Shown: positions 17,816 through 27,771 of the stretch, piece after piece
Layout: the number at the start of each line of letters is the position of its first letter
Numbering within the stretch: position 1 is the first letter of the stretch
Origin: Mucilaginibacter sp.
GTDB taxonomy: Bacteria; Bacteroidota; Bacteroidia; Sphingobacteriales; Sphingobacteriaceae
Assembly (NCBI RefSeq): GCF_025359345.1
Contig: NZ_JANYGQ010000032.1
Location: forward strand, 310,001-374,000
DNA: 64,000 bases
Direction: 5' to 3'
Translations under genes and position numbers: made by a program
Notes under the pieces: model-generated
Databases searched by the model: none
Told to the model about the DNA's origin: nothing
The model's input: only the letters and a program-made list of their open reading frames with translations

Positions 17816-18775
17816 ATGGAACTTATACTGCATATTGTTTATTTCGGGCTGATAAATTTAGCAGTAGCTTTCGTTGGCTACGCGTTAATTAAGCGGGGGG
17901 TGATTTGGCAGAGCTGGCTATTACTGGTCGTTAGTATTTTTGCCGTTTATCTTATCTTTCTGCGCGATTATCCTATTGCCCGGATGCTATCGCTAATTGC
18001 GCTAACATTTACCGCTATGAAAGTTATCGCGGTAGCAGAAAGTTATAAAGGCAAAAAGCTCAAGCTTACTTTTAAACAATGGTTTGTTTTTGCCACAGGC
18101 TGGGCAGGTATGCGGGCCGAACCTTTTGAAACACTTGGCGCAAAGGCGCTTCCCAACGCCTGGGCGATGATCAGGTTTGGAGTTAGTCGAATGGCAATGG
18201 GAGGGGTGCTTATCCTGTTAGCCCATTTAATTGTTTCTTTTCATTTTAACCAGGATCTGACTTATACTATTGTTAGCATAATGTTGCTCGTCGGTCTAAG
18301 CTTGATCTTACATTTTGGTTTGTTAAGCGTTAGCGCCGGCTCATGGAGGTTATCAGGTGTCAATACTTATTTCTTGTTCAAACAACCTGCGCATGCTTTA
18401 AGCCTCGCTGAATTTTGGAGCAAACGCTGGAATTTAGCTTTTACCGAAATGACCTCGATCGCCATTTTTCGCCCGCTGCGTAAAAAGACAGGTCCGGTAA
18501 TCGCCTTAATGCTGGCCTTTATATTCTCAGGCTTGCTACATGAGCTGGCTTTGAGCGTTCCGGTTAACCATGGTTACGGCCTGCCGCTTTTATATTTTAT
18601 AATCCAGGGTTTATTGGTTTTAGTTGAAAAAGCCCTGGCCAGTCGCAATGTTTTGTTTTTAAACAATAAAATCGTGGCTCATGCCTGGGTTTTCTTTTGG
18701 CTGGTTGCGCCGGCACCTTTGCTGTTCCACACACAGTTTATCAAACAGATTGTATGGCCTTTGTCAGGTTTATAA
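17816..18775 (+). CDS. MBOAT_2 / wax-synthase-like membrane acyltransferase
   Basis: Multi-TM; SLAEFWSKRWNLAFTEM and FIFSGLLHELALSVP motifs; 1 nt after the upstream stop. Confidence 0.65.
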   Translation: MELILHIVYFGLINLAVAFVGYALIKRGVIWQSWLLLVVSIFAVYLIFLRDYPIARMLSLIALTFTAMKVIAVAESYKGKKLKLTFKQWFVFATGWAGMRAEPFETLGAKALPNAWAMIRFGVSRMAMGGVLILLAHLIVSFHFNQDLTYTIVSIMLLVGLSLILHFGLLSVSAGSWRLSGVNTYFLFKQPAHALSLAEFWSKRWNLAFTEMTSIAIFRPLRKKTGPVIALMLAFIFSGLLHELALSVPVNHGYGLPLLYFIIQGLLVLVEKALASRNVLFLNNKIVAHAWVFFWLVAPAPLLFHTQFIKQIVWPLSGL

Positions 18776-18839
18776 CAACAATAATATAGCGCTTAACATT
18801 TTTTAATAATATAACTATCTTACCACCCAAAACCATCGT

Positions 18840-20066
18840 ATGGCTAATTGGGTAAAAAATTATAGCGGCATGTTTTTGCTGATAGGCGGGATCCTCATCG
18901 GTAGCCTTGCTGGTATCCTGCTCGGTAAGCAAGCCGAAGTGCTTAAGCCTATCGGCGATATATTTTTAAACCTGCTATTTGTTGCAGTTATCCCATTGGT
19001 ATTTTTTGCTATCTCATCGGCTATTGCCAACCTGCACGGTAACCAAAAACTAAACCGGATAATGATAATTATGACGCTGGTTTTTTTGGGTACAGTGCTT
19101 ATTGCTGCGCTGGTGACCATTGTGGCAGTCACTATTTTTCCGGTTCACCAGCAGGCTGTATTGAGCGCTGCGGCGGCAAATCACACAGATAAAGCCCTTT
19201 CGGGCGACCAAATTACCCAACTATTCACTACCGGCGAGTTTTACCAGTTACTATCGCGCAAAAACATGCTGGCCATGATCATATTCGCCATTTTAATTGG
19301 CTTCGGCACTTTAAATGCAGGCGAGAAAGGCGCCGACTTCCGCAGGTTTCTAAATTCGGGTATCGAGGTATTTAAAAATGTATTTGTACTCATTATGAAA
19401 CTTGGGCCCATCGGCCTTGGTGCATATTTTGCTTACCAGGTTGCTGTATTCGGGCCCTCGCTGTTTGGCACTTATGCGCATACGATGGGTATCGGCTATG
19501 GGGTAAGCATTTTTTATTATGCAGTATTCTTTAGCATTTATGCCTTTATTGCTGGCGGAGTTAAAGGCGTAAAAAAATATTGGCGCAATAATATTATTCC
19601 GTCGGCTACAGCCGTGGGTACGTGTAGCAGCATAGCGACCATCCCGGCCAATCTCGACGGGGCAAAAAAGATGGGCGTATCTGATATAATTGCCGGCATA
19701 ACCATCCCCTTAGGCGGCACTTTACATAAAGATGGTTCTAGCATCTCCTCTATCTTGAAAATGGCGGCTGTATTCGCGATGTTCGGCAAAAGTTTTAACA
19801 GTCCTGACGTTATCCTGCTTGCCTTGGGCATGACAGTACTGGTAAGCATTGTTGAGGGCGGCATACCCAACGGCGGTTATGTTGGCGAGTTGTTGTTTAT
19901 TTCAGCCTATGGTTTTCCACCTGAAGCATTACCTCCGGCCATTATCATCGGCACATTGATCGACCCGGTTGCTACCTTGCTAAATGCCACCGGTGATACT
20001 GTCGCCGCAATGATGATTAACCGGTTTGCTGATAAAGAAAGTAGGGTGGCGGGAGAAACTGCTTAA
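18840..20066 (+). CDS. Dicarboxylate/amino acid:cation symporter (DAACS family)
   Basis: SSIATIPANLDGAKKMGVSDIIAGITIPLGGTLHKDGS, NATGDTVAAMMINR. Confidence 0.92.
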   Translation: MANWVKNYSGMFLLIGGILIGSLAGILLGKQAEVLKPIGDIFLNLLFVAVIPLVFFAISSAIANLHGNQKLNRIMIIMTLVFLGTVLIAALVTIVAVTIFPVHQQAVLSAAAANHTDKALSGDQITQLFTTGEFYQLLSRKNMLAMIIFAILIGFGTLNAGEKGADFRRFLNSGIEVFKNVFVLIMKLGPIGLGAYFAYQVAVFGPSLFGTYAHTMGIGYGVSIFYYAVFFSIYAFIAGGVKGVKKYWRNNIIPSATAVGTCSSIATIPANLDGAKKMGVSDIIAGITIPLGGTLHKDGSSISSILKMAAVFAMFGKSFNSPDVILLALGMTVLVSIVEGGIPNGGYVGELLFISAYGFPPEALPPAIIIGTLIDPVATLLNATGDTVAAMMINRFADKESRVAGETA

Positions 20067-20078
20067 TTACCCCAAAAG

Positions 20079-20236
20079 TGGAACACGCTGATTATAAACA
20101 AATTACAGAATTGCATCCAAAAAGCAAAAATTCCGTAACTATTGATTATCAGATAGTTGCATTTAAGTAGAATTTAAATATTCTGATAATCAGCATGTTC
20201 CATACCGTTCGGGGTGTTCCGCTGTGAAAATGGAAC
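20079..20236. repeat. GGAAC(A/G)-GCTG family inverted repeat, copy 2
   Basis: TGGAACACGCTGATTAT (20079-20095) vs inverted ATAATCAGCATGTTCCA (20186-20202), 16/17; then GTTCCGCTGTGAAAATGGAACGC. Confidence 0.75.
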
Positions 20237-20284
20237 GCTTAGCCGGCATTTGGTCTCTGAAAAAAGCCAATTACCCGATATGCT

Positions 20285-20310
20285 GGGAGGCGCAAAGTAT
20301 TGCGTCTCTA
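20285..20310. repeat. GCGTCTCTA-type intergenic hairpin repeat
   Basis: GGGAGGCGCAAAGTATTGCGTCTCTA; AGGCGCAA AGTA TTGCGTCTCT hairpin. Confidence 0.55.
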
Positions 20311-20319
20311 TAAAATATC

Positions 20320-22848
20320 TTAAAACGCGTCTTCCTCAATCTTCACCGGCCCCAGTAATCCCGAAGGCGACAACTTCGATTTACTATCAAAATAATTCCA
20401 GGTGGTAAAACAATATCTTCCTTTTGAGGGACGGGGCTCATTTTTCAAAAACCAATCAGGGAACTCCTTAAGGTATTGGCCGCTGTTGTACATATACATA
20501 TTGGGCAGCCACTTCATATCTGCCGGTTCCTGCTCGTCACCGATAAGCCTGTTTGCCCAAACGTTTGTGACTTCAATTTTTATTTCGTTTGCAGTTCCCA
20601 GCATTGTAGTTGGGATAGCAATTCGCCACGGCGCAGTCCATACCACGCCTGCATCCTTATTGTTTATAAATACCCTGGCAATACAATTAACCGTGCCCAG
20701 GTTAATGTATACGGTATGGTTAAGTTTTGCGAGTTCGTCTTTAGGGATATTGAACGTTTTGGAGTAAACGGCAGTACCGCTGTAATATTTAATCCCCTTG
20801 TCTGCATTTGCAGCCCAGTCGGTCAGTTCGTCAAATTTTACAGCGGTGGCCGGCCCGCCCCAGGCCGCATCGAATTTAACTATCCACGGGCCATCCAGGC
20901 TAAGCACCGGTTTGCTTGCAGTAAAGTTTGCCTTTTGGATAAAACCCAGCTTCACAAACGGTTTCCTGAAAACTATAAAAAAGCTTTGTGCATCGTCGAA
21001 TTTTAAGGTGATACTGGTTTTGCCATCTTTTTGGGTGAATTCATTTAAATCGCGCATTGTGCCGGCAACAGGGTCCCACAACTCGGGCTGCATTCCTGCT
21101 ACGTTAAAAGTGCAATCGACATTGCCGGGGTAATGAGAGGTATTTGCTACAAAATAAACATCGGTGGTATTTTCTTTCCGGTGGATTTCTTTAATCACGA
21201 TATCCATATTACCCAGGTGCACGCCAAAATCATTCAGAGTATTTGGCATATAATGCCCCCATTGCAGTATGGCAGAGCAGCGTTGCAGGTAATTAACCAT
21301 GGCCTTTGCAGGTTTCCACCAGGTTTGGGTACGGTCGAAATGCGTGCCCCATTGCCCCATGGCGTTACCGGGTTTGTATTTATCGTCCCAGGGCTGCTCA
21401 ACAAAACGGTGTATTACTATTTTATTGATGCCGGCACAAAAGGCTTCATCGCCAACCGGCTTTAACCATGCAGGTGTTTCGCTCCATTTACTATCGGCAG
21501 GCTGGCCGGTAAAGGCCTCGGCTGCCAATATATTTTGGTTCGATCTCCTTAACGAGGCAATCACTCCATCCAGTTCGTAAGGCGCAAAAGTACCATCATG
21601 GGTCCAGAACTCGCCCATCACATTCGAAACCAGCGGCACTACTTCGTCAGATCTCCATGGGCCGCCATAGGGCTCAGATTGAAAATTCAGGCCGGCGGCT
21701 TTAAGTTTTTTGGCGATGGTGATATAATATACATCGCGGTAAAGGTCCTGCACCGTGTTATTAAAATCATTCCTGAAACGATCGGTTTGTTCCCGGCCTT
21801 CTACGGTTCGGCCGGCGAATGTAGCGAGGTAAGGCAATATGTCATAACCCCGGCGCGCTGCGAACTCTTCACGCATTTTCGGCGTCCAGGTGGCATCGTT
21901 TTCTTCGTAACTGTCGAAATAAACATGGTCAACAGTATTGCCCACCAAAGGGCCGAGGTGCTTTTTTATTTCGCCTATCACATGGTCCATGTGGAATTCA
22001 ACGGCTTTGGGGCTCATTTTATCACATTCAAAACCTGCGGCCTGCCATTGCGCGGGCTGTACGGCTGCACCCATGGTGGTGTGGCCAAAGCGATAAATTA
22101 CCCAGTTGCCTTCGGGTGCATCCCACTCAAGTTTGCCATCGGGCGTCATCAATGGGGTGAGGTCGATGATAGAACTTTTAAAAACAGTATCTTTTGCCGG
22201 CATGGCCAACACTGCAATGTCTTTATAATAGGTTTTACGCTCCGGTATTTCGGGCATTTCTATTTTGCCATTTTTGGCATTGTAAGTCGGGAACCGGGCA
22301 TTGGAGCGCGGGTCGACTTTTGGTCTGTCCAACTCTATTTTTTGTTTACCACTATTGCCGCTAATCCTTTTCTGCGACCAGCTCAGTTGCTGCATTGAAA
22401 GTTCGGGTGTTATCCAAACACCGCCGCTCGTGGCATAGCCCGCACCGTTGAACAAGCCCATGGTCATCCCCAATCGTTTCGACTCATTGGCAGCGTGTTT
22501 CACCAATGCCCACCAGGGCTCGGTCCATGCAATTACATCGGGTGTTGGATCTTTATCTACTGGGGCGCCCCATGGGTTGGTTACATCGGCAAGGCCGAGC
22601 ATGGTGGTATTGTTAAAGCCTTCTTCCTTTAAAGCTTCCAGGTCTTTGGTGATCCCTGCTTTGCTCACATTGGCGCCCATCCACATCCACAAAACGCCTG
22701 GCTTTGCCGATTCCGGCGGATGTAAAAAAAGTTGTTCGGGGCTATTTGCCGGTGGTTTTACAAGATTCTTTTTATTGAGCTGAGCTATTGCGGTAAAAGC
22801 GATACATAGTAATAAGGGGAGTGTGGCAGCTGTTTTTCGAAAGTTCAT
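20320..22848 (-). CDS. Secreted glycosyl hydrolase, GH106 (alpha-L-rhamnosidase)-like
   Basis: LMTPDGKLEWDAPEGNWVIYRFGHT, DHVYFDSYEEND.TWTPKMREEFAARRGYD, LNLGTV/INLGTVNCIARVFINNKDAGVVWTAPW. Confidence 0.8.
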   Translation of the reverse strand: MNFRKTAATLPLLLCIAFTAIAQLNKKNLVKPPANSPEQLFLHPPESAKPGVLWMWMGANVSKAGITKDLEALKEEGFNNTTMLGLADVTNPWGAPVDKDPTPDVIAWTEPWWALVKHAANESKRLGMTMGLFNGAGYATSGGVWITPELSMQQLSWSQKRISGNSGKQKIELDRPKVDPRSNARFPTYNAKNGKIEMPEIPERKTYYKDIAVLAMPAKDTVFKSSIIDLTPLMTPDGKLEWDAPEGNWVIYRFGHTTMGAAVQPAQWQAAGFECDKMSPKAVEFHMDHVIGEIKKHLGPLVGNTVDHVYFDSYEENDATWTPKMREEFAARRGYDILPYLATFAGRTVEGREQTDRFRNDFNNTVQDLYRDVYYITIAKKLKAAGLNFQSEPYGGPWRSDEVVPLVSNVMGEFWTHDGTFAPYELDGVIASLRRSNQNILAAEAFTGQPADSKWSETPAWLKPVGDEAFCAGINKIVIHRFVEQPWDDKYKPGNAMGQWGTHFDRTQTWWKPAKAMVNYLQRCSAILQWGHYMPNTLNDFGVHLGNMDIVIKEIHRKENTTDVYFVANTSHYPGNVDCTFNVAGMQPELWDPVAGTMRDLNEFTQKDGKTSITLKFDDAQSFFIVFRKPFVKLGFIQKANFTASKPVLSLDGPWIVKFDAAWGGPATAVKFDELTDWAANADKGIKYYSGTAVYSKTFNIPKDELAKLNHTVYINLGTVNCIARVFINNKDAGVVWTAPWRIAIPTTMLGTANEIKIEVTNVWANRLIGDEQEPADMKWLPNMYMYNSGQYLKEFPDWFLKNEPRPSKGRYCFTTWNYFDSKSKLSPSGLLGPVKIEEDAF

Positions 22849-23137
22849 CGTGCTTTACTAAGGTTATTGCATATATAATGATTAATAACCTGATAAGGAA
22901 TTGTTTTATGTATTAATAATGTTATTTGTATGCAATATTTCACTGTTTCCGGCATCTTTTATGGTGCTTAACCAACGCTGAAAAGTGAAAACAAACAAAC
23001 AGACAGACATTCCTTTACTATACAATTGTTCTTGATCAGTATTTGTTGGTGATGCTTTTAAACGGCAGAATGAGTTTTTGGAAGGTTTGGGTTACCTAAC
23101 AAGGCGACCAGTTAAGTAAATGTAATATTCAATTATT

Positions 23138-26100
23138 TTAAGCTGTTTGTAACTGTGCCTGCGGAAACTCGATTATAAATTCCGTGCCTTTGTTGAGCTC
23201 ACTTTGAAGACGGATGGTACCCCCAAGACTTTCCACCTGCATTTTAACCATAAACAGCCCTATACCTTTACCCTCTACACTGGTATCAAACCGTTTGTAA
23301 AGGCCAAATAATTCATTTGCATACTTTAAAGTGTCAATGCCGCGGCCATTGTCTTTATATATAATCTGAATTTTGCCATTTTCCGACTTTGCGTTAATAT
23401 TAATCATCGGATCTGTTCCGGGCTTGCGGTATTTTATACTATTGAGTATAAGATTGTAAAAAATACTGTGTATAAAGCTCTTTACCGATAGCATTTCGGT
23501 TACCTCCCCAAAATCAAAAGCTATGGATGCGTGCTCCTTTTCCACCATGTGCCTGATGCTGAATTTTATATCTTCGATAAGTTTAGGCAGCGAAATTTGC
23601 TGTATGTTCTCGTTAATATCCTCGTTAATCTGCAAAATTTGATTAAGATCTAATATTACATTATCTAATTTGTTAGCCGATCTGCTAATACTTTTTATCA
23701 CTTCGGGAAGTTCATCGCTTTCAATACCAGCATTGGAAATGAGTGACGATAAGCCAATTATATTGGCAACCGGCGCCCGTAAATTGTGCGAAATGATATA
23801 GGTAAATTGTTCAAGCGCCTTGTTCCGTTGTATTAAATCGGCTGTTATTTTTTCACGTTCAGTTTCTAATTTCTTTTTTTCAGTAATATCTCTAACCGTA
23901 AAAATATGGCCAAAATCCTGCATCTTGTTGTCTTTTATTCCAGCCCAGGTCAAATCAAACCATTTAACAACACCATTGGTTTCACGGCTTAATTGATAGT
24001 TAACGCCGGTTCCATTTTTGGTTTTATTTAGAATATCCGATACCAGCGATTTCCTGTTCTCATCAACGCAATCTAAAATGGGATAACCTTCTTTAATGAC
24101 AATATTGCTTTGTTCATTCATGAACTTTTTGGCGAGGGTATTGAACGAAATAATATTACCCCCGGTGTCAATCAACAGGCAGGCCATATCCGTATTATTA
24201 AAAACTGTACGCAGGCTTGCTTCAGACTTCCGGATGGCCATCTCGTCTGTTATTTGCTTCGTGATATCACGGGCAGTGCATGAAAGGCCGATAACGGCAT
24301 CATTTTCCCATATTGGGTTGATGGAAAAAGTAATGAATGTTGCTGCCCCGGTAATTTGGAATCCTTTTGTAAATTGGATGCTTTTACCAGATAGCGCGCG
24401 GATATACATTCTTTCCCATTCAAGCGCCTGTTCCGGGTCTGATTCCTTTAAAAAATCAAGGACACTATCACCTGGCTCAAGTTCTACATTATAAGCCTCT
24501 ATCACCTTCTCTGTAAATAATTTATTAAAGGTAATGAACCTCAATTCGGTGTCTACTGAATAGATGCTGGCATCGGAGTTCTCTATAATAGCGGTTAAAT
24601 TTGCTGCCGATTTTTTGATTGCCGCCTCATCTAGCTTCTGTCGTGTAATATCGCGCGAAAAGCAAGATAATCCAATTACTTTGCCCGACTCCCATATGGG
24701 GTTAACAGAATAGCTCAGGTAAATAATTGCTCCGCCAAAAGGGTATTCATTTACAAATTGTACCGTTTCGCCATCAAATGCTTTGTTGTATATACCCATC
24801 CATTTTTCAGCAACTTCCGGCGGAAGGCCATTAAGTAGCGTCAGCGTGTTTGTTTCATAATCCAAATCGAAATTATAAACAAGCTTCATTGCATTTTTGA
24901 AGGGCTGATTATAGGTTATAAAATCAAAATTCCTATCTATTGAGTAAACAAGGTCACTGGTGTTTTCAATTATGGCTGATATGTTTGCCCGTGACCTTAG
25001 GATCTCGTCCTGGTCTTTTTTTCGCTGCGTTATGCTGTTAACATGCCGAGCTTTCCGAGATACTTTCCATCTGTATCAAAAAGGCCGTTCGTAACCACAA
25101 GGCAAAAAATTTGCTCGCCGCTTTTCGTTATAAATGCCGATTCATGTGTCTCTGTTATCCCCAATTGCTGCTTCTCAAATCTTGCAAGCGTTGCAAGTTT
25201 TTCTTTTTCGTCTTTAAAATCGTAATTATGTTTTCCCACAATTTCTTCAGCAGTGTATCCGAGCATGTCACACATCTTTTTATTAACAAAAACCGTTAGC
25301 AGGTTTTCGTCAATTATCCAAATGCCTTCCTGCGCTGTTTCAACTATTTGACGGTACCTGCTTTCGCTGGCTTTCAATGCTTCTTCCACTATTTTATCCT
25401 GTGTAATATTGCGTGAAACTCCGTCAATACGTATTAATATTCCCTCTTCATTATGTATTGGGGAAATTTTACTTTCTATCCATCGGATGCTTTTATCTTT
25501 ATGAATAATGCGGTATTTGCCGGTAACATGGTCGCCATTTCGCAGTCGTTTCACAAAATCAGCCAACATCGCGCTATCTTCAGGGCGACAGACTTTAGCA
25601 TATAAATCCGGGTCCGAGAGAAACTCGGCTGAACTGTATCCATATATACTTTCGCACCCAGTCGATATTTGGATCATTTTGGATCCGGCAATGTCTCGCG
25701 AAAAGTAGACTTCGTCGTCTGTATTTCTGCTTAAATCGTAACCATCTATTTTTTTGGCTTTGTGCTTTTTTATCGCACCCAAAATTGCGCCGGGTAAAAT
25801 GTCAATCTGCTCCTTCGAAATATAGTCACTTGCGCCATATTTCATTATGTTCACAATGCTGGCGATGGGGTCGATAAGTGGTGGAGTTGCTACCACAACT
25901 ACCGGGATATTAAAGCCCGATTGTTTTAATAATGTTAATGCTTCGATGCTATTTAATGACCGCAGCGCATCGTCGGATATAATGATATCCGGAGCGAAGT
26001 TTTTTAAACCATCTAAATAAGCTTCCCCGTTGCTTACAGTAAGTACTTCGCAATCGATACCAGCCTGATTAATAATATTATCCGCCAATGCAGCATCGCC

Positions 26101-26142
26101 GCTAACGTATTCGAGGTATAGGATTTTAATTTTTTTATTCAC
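23138..26142 (-). pseudogene. REC-multiPAS-histidine kinase split by an apparent single-nucleotide frameshift (ORFs 25030..26142 and 23138..24889)
   Basis: ORF1 ends GKLGMLTA*; the alternate frame continues ITQRKKDQDEILRSRANISAIIENTSDLVYSIDRNFDFITYNQPFKNAMKLVYNF... directly into ORF2; ORF2 carries H-box ISHNLRAPV and HATPase. Confidence 0.8.
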
Positions 26143-26252
26143 GAAACTAACGAGTTAATAAGGGTTTTCGTTCCGCGACCGGGTATGCTATAATAGTGCC
26201 ATCGGTTTTAATTATTTGATAATCAATTAAATGTAACTGAATCTTATTTTTT

Positions 26253-26296
26253 GTTTCTGGAAAATGGATGCTGTGTTCCATGTTTTGGAACAATAA
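26253..26296. repeat. Partial GTTCCA/TGGAAC family repeat, copy 3
   Basis: GGATGCTGTGTTCCATGTTTTGGAAC. Confidence 0.4.
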
Positions 26297-26393
26297 CAAA
26301 TAACTAAGGCGCCCCGGGTTGAGAACCTGAAACGCCTTAGCCAGTTAATTCTTGTGGTTTGATAAATTACCAGTTGGTAATCTTAATTATTAT

Positions 26394-27562
26394 TTAAACC
26401 CTCAAAAACGTCTTCTTCTCATGCAAATAATACAAAAATACCCACTTAATCAACACAAACGTTATCGCCATTAGCACAGCTCCATAGGGCTCGCCGGCTA
26501 GCTGGCCCAGCCATTTAAAAAAGCCCTCGTTGGTGTAATTCCAGTTTATAAAGTGACCCGACATGTATATCAGGATGGAGTTCATGCCTATCACCCGGAA
26601 AAAAAATGTCCATTTTTTATAGCCTTTTACATCAATGATAAAATAGAATAACGACATCAGCAACAAACTTATGCCGCCAACCAGCATCACAAATGAGCTT
26701 GACCACAGGTTTTTGTTGATGGGGAATCGAAATTCCAAATCAAAGCAACCAGTATAAATACGACACCAGCTATTGCCAGCCGCGAGGTTTTTGCCATTTG
26801 AGACAGCTTTTTACTTTTTAACGTTAAGCCTGCCATAATACCAAGCAAGCCGGTGCTTATTGCAGGTATGGTTGAACATAGTCCTTCCGGGTCATGCATA
26901 TTTGGCCGGCCATCGGGATATGGTACATATAAGTGGCCTGGCAACACGATTCTGTCTATGTATGATGCAAAGTTTCCCTGTGGCGTCAGGTCGCCAACGT
27001 GGAATCCAGGTGCGGCTGTAAATTTAAGCAGCAGATAGTACCCTATAATAAAGAAAAAGAACCAGAATATCAGTGCATATTCCCGTGCATACAGGTAAAT
27101 GATGTTGGCAAACATATAGGCCAGGCCGATGCGTCCAAGCACGCTCCCGAACCTGATTTCGGCAATCGGCCTTATTTGAAGGCCATTATTAGCTATTATT
27201 CCTAAAAGCACCAGGATAAAACCACGTTTTATAACCCGCCAAAGCAACTGTTCGCGCGATTTACCTTTCTCCAACTCGCGACCAACAGAAAATGGCGTGG
27301 ATACGCCAGCCATAAATAAAAACAGCGGAAAAATCAGGTCATAAGCATGAAATCCGTTCCAATCAGGGTGAGTAAATTGGTTTGCCATGGCATTCCAAAA
27401 CGGCGATTGGCCGTGGGTAGCAGTTTTCATGGTGTACCAAATTTCGTCGGCACCCATAATCCAAAACATGTCAAAACCCCGAAGGGCGTCTAATGAGAAT
27501 AAGCGGGTAGGGGCAGCGTCAAAATCGTCTGCCGGTTGTTGTGTGGTTACTGAATGAGCCAT
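26394..27562 (-). pseudogene. NagX / DUF5009-type heparan-alpha-glucosaminide N-acetyltransferase-like membrane protein, split by an apparent 1-nt deletion
   Basis: ORF 26687..27562 (SLDALRGFDMFWIMGADE...ALIWNFDSPSTKT*) and 26394..26738 (..FPINKNLWSSSFVMLVGGISLLL..) rejoin as ALIWNFDFPINKNLWSSSF with one inserted T. Confidence 0.8.
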
Positions 27563-27636
27563 TCGGTTTAAATAATTGGGTTAGTAACCGAAAGGTAGTT
27601 TTTTTTGGGAGAAAAGCAAAAAATTGGTTGAATATG

Positions 27637-27760
27637 TTGATTGAGTTGGATTGGCTTGAGTAAGTTCGGGTAGAGTTTACCAAGTTGATTGAGTTGGATT
27701 AGGTTGATAGCGTTGGTTTCTGGTATGAAACCTAATCAACTTAATCCAACTCAATCAACC
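27637..27760. repeat. TTGATTGAGTTGGATT iterated-word inverted repeat
   Basis: TTGATTGAGTTGGATT at 27637-27652 and 27685-27700; inverted AATCCAACTCAATCAA at 27743-27758. Confidence 0.85.
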
Positions 27761-27771
27761 TTTAAATTAAC

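Noticed and set aside
21598-22398. 266-aa plus-strand ORF and other plus-strand ORFs inside 20320..22848
   Set aside because: Antisense to a well-supported GH106-like gene; composition typical of shadow ORFs.
27637-27760. Insertion sequence or transposon ends
   Set aside because: Inverted words lack a transposase or target-site duplication; treated as an intergenic repeat instead.
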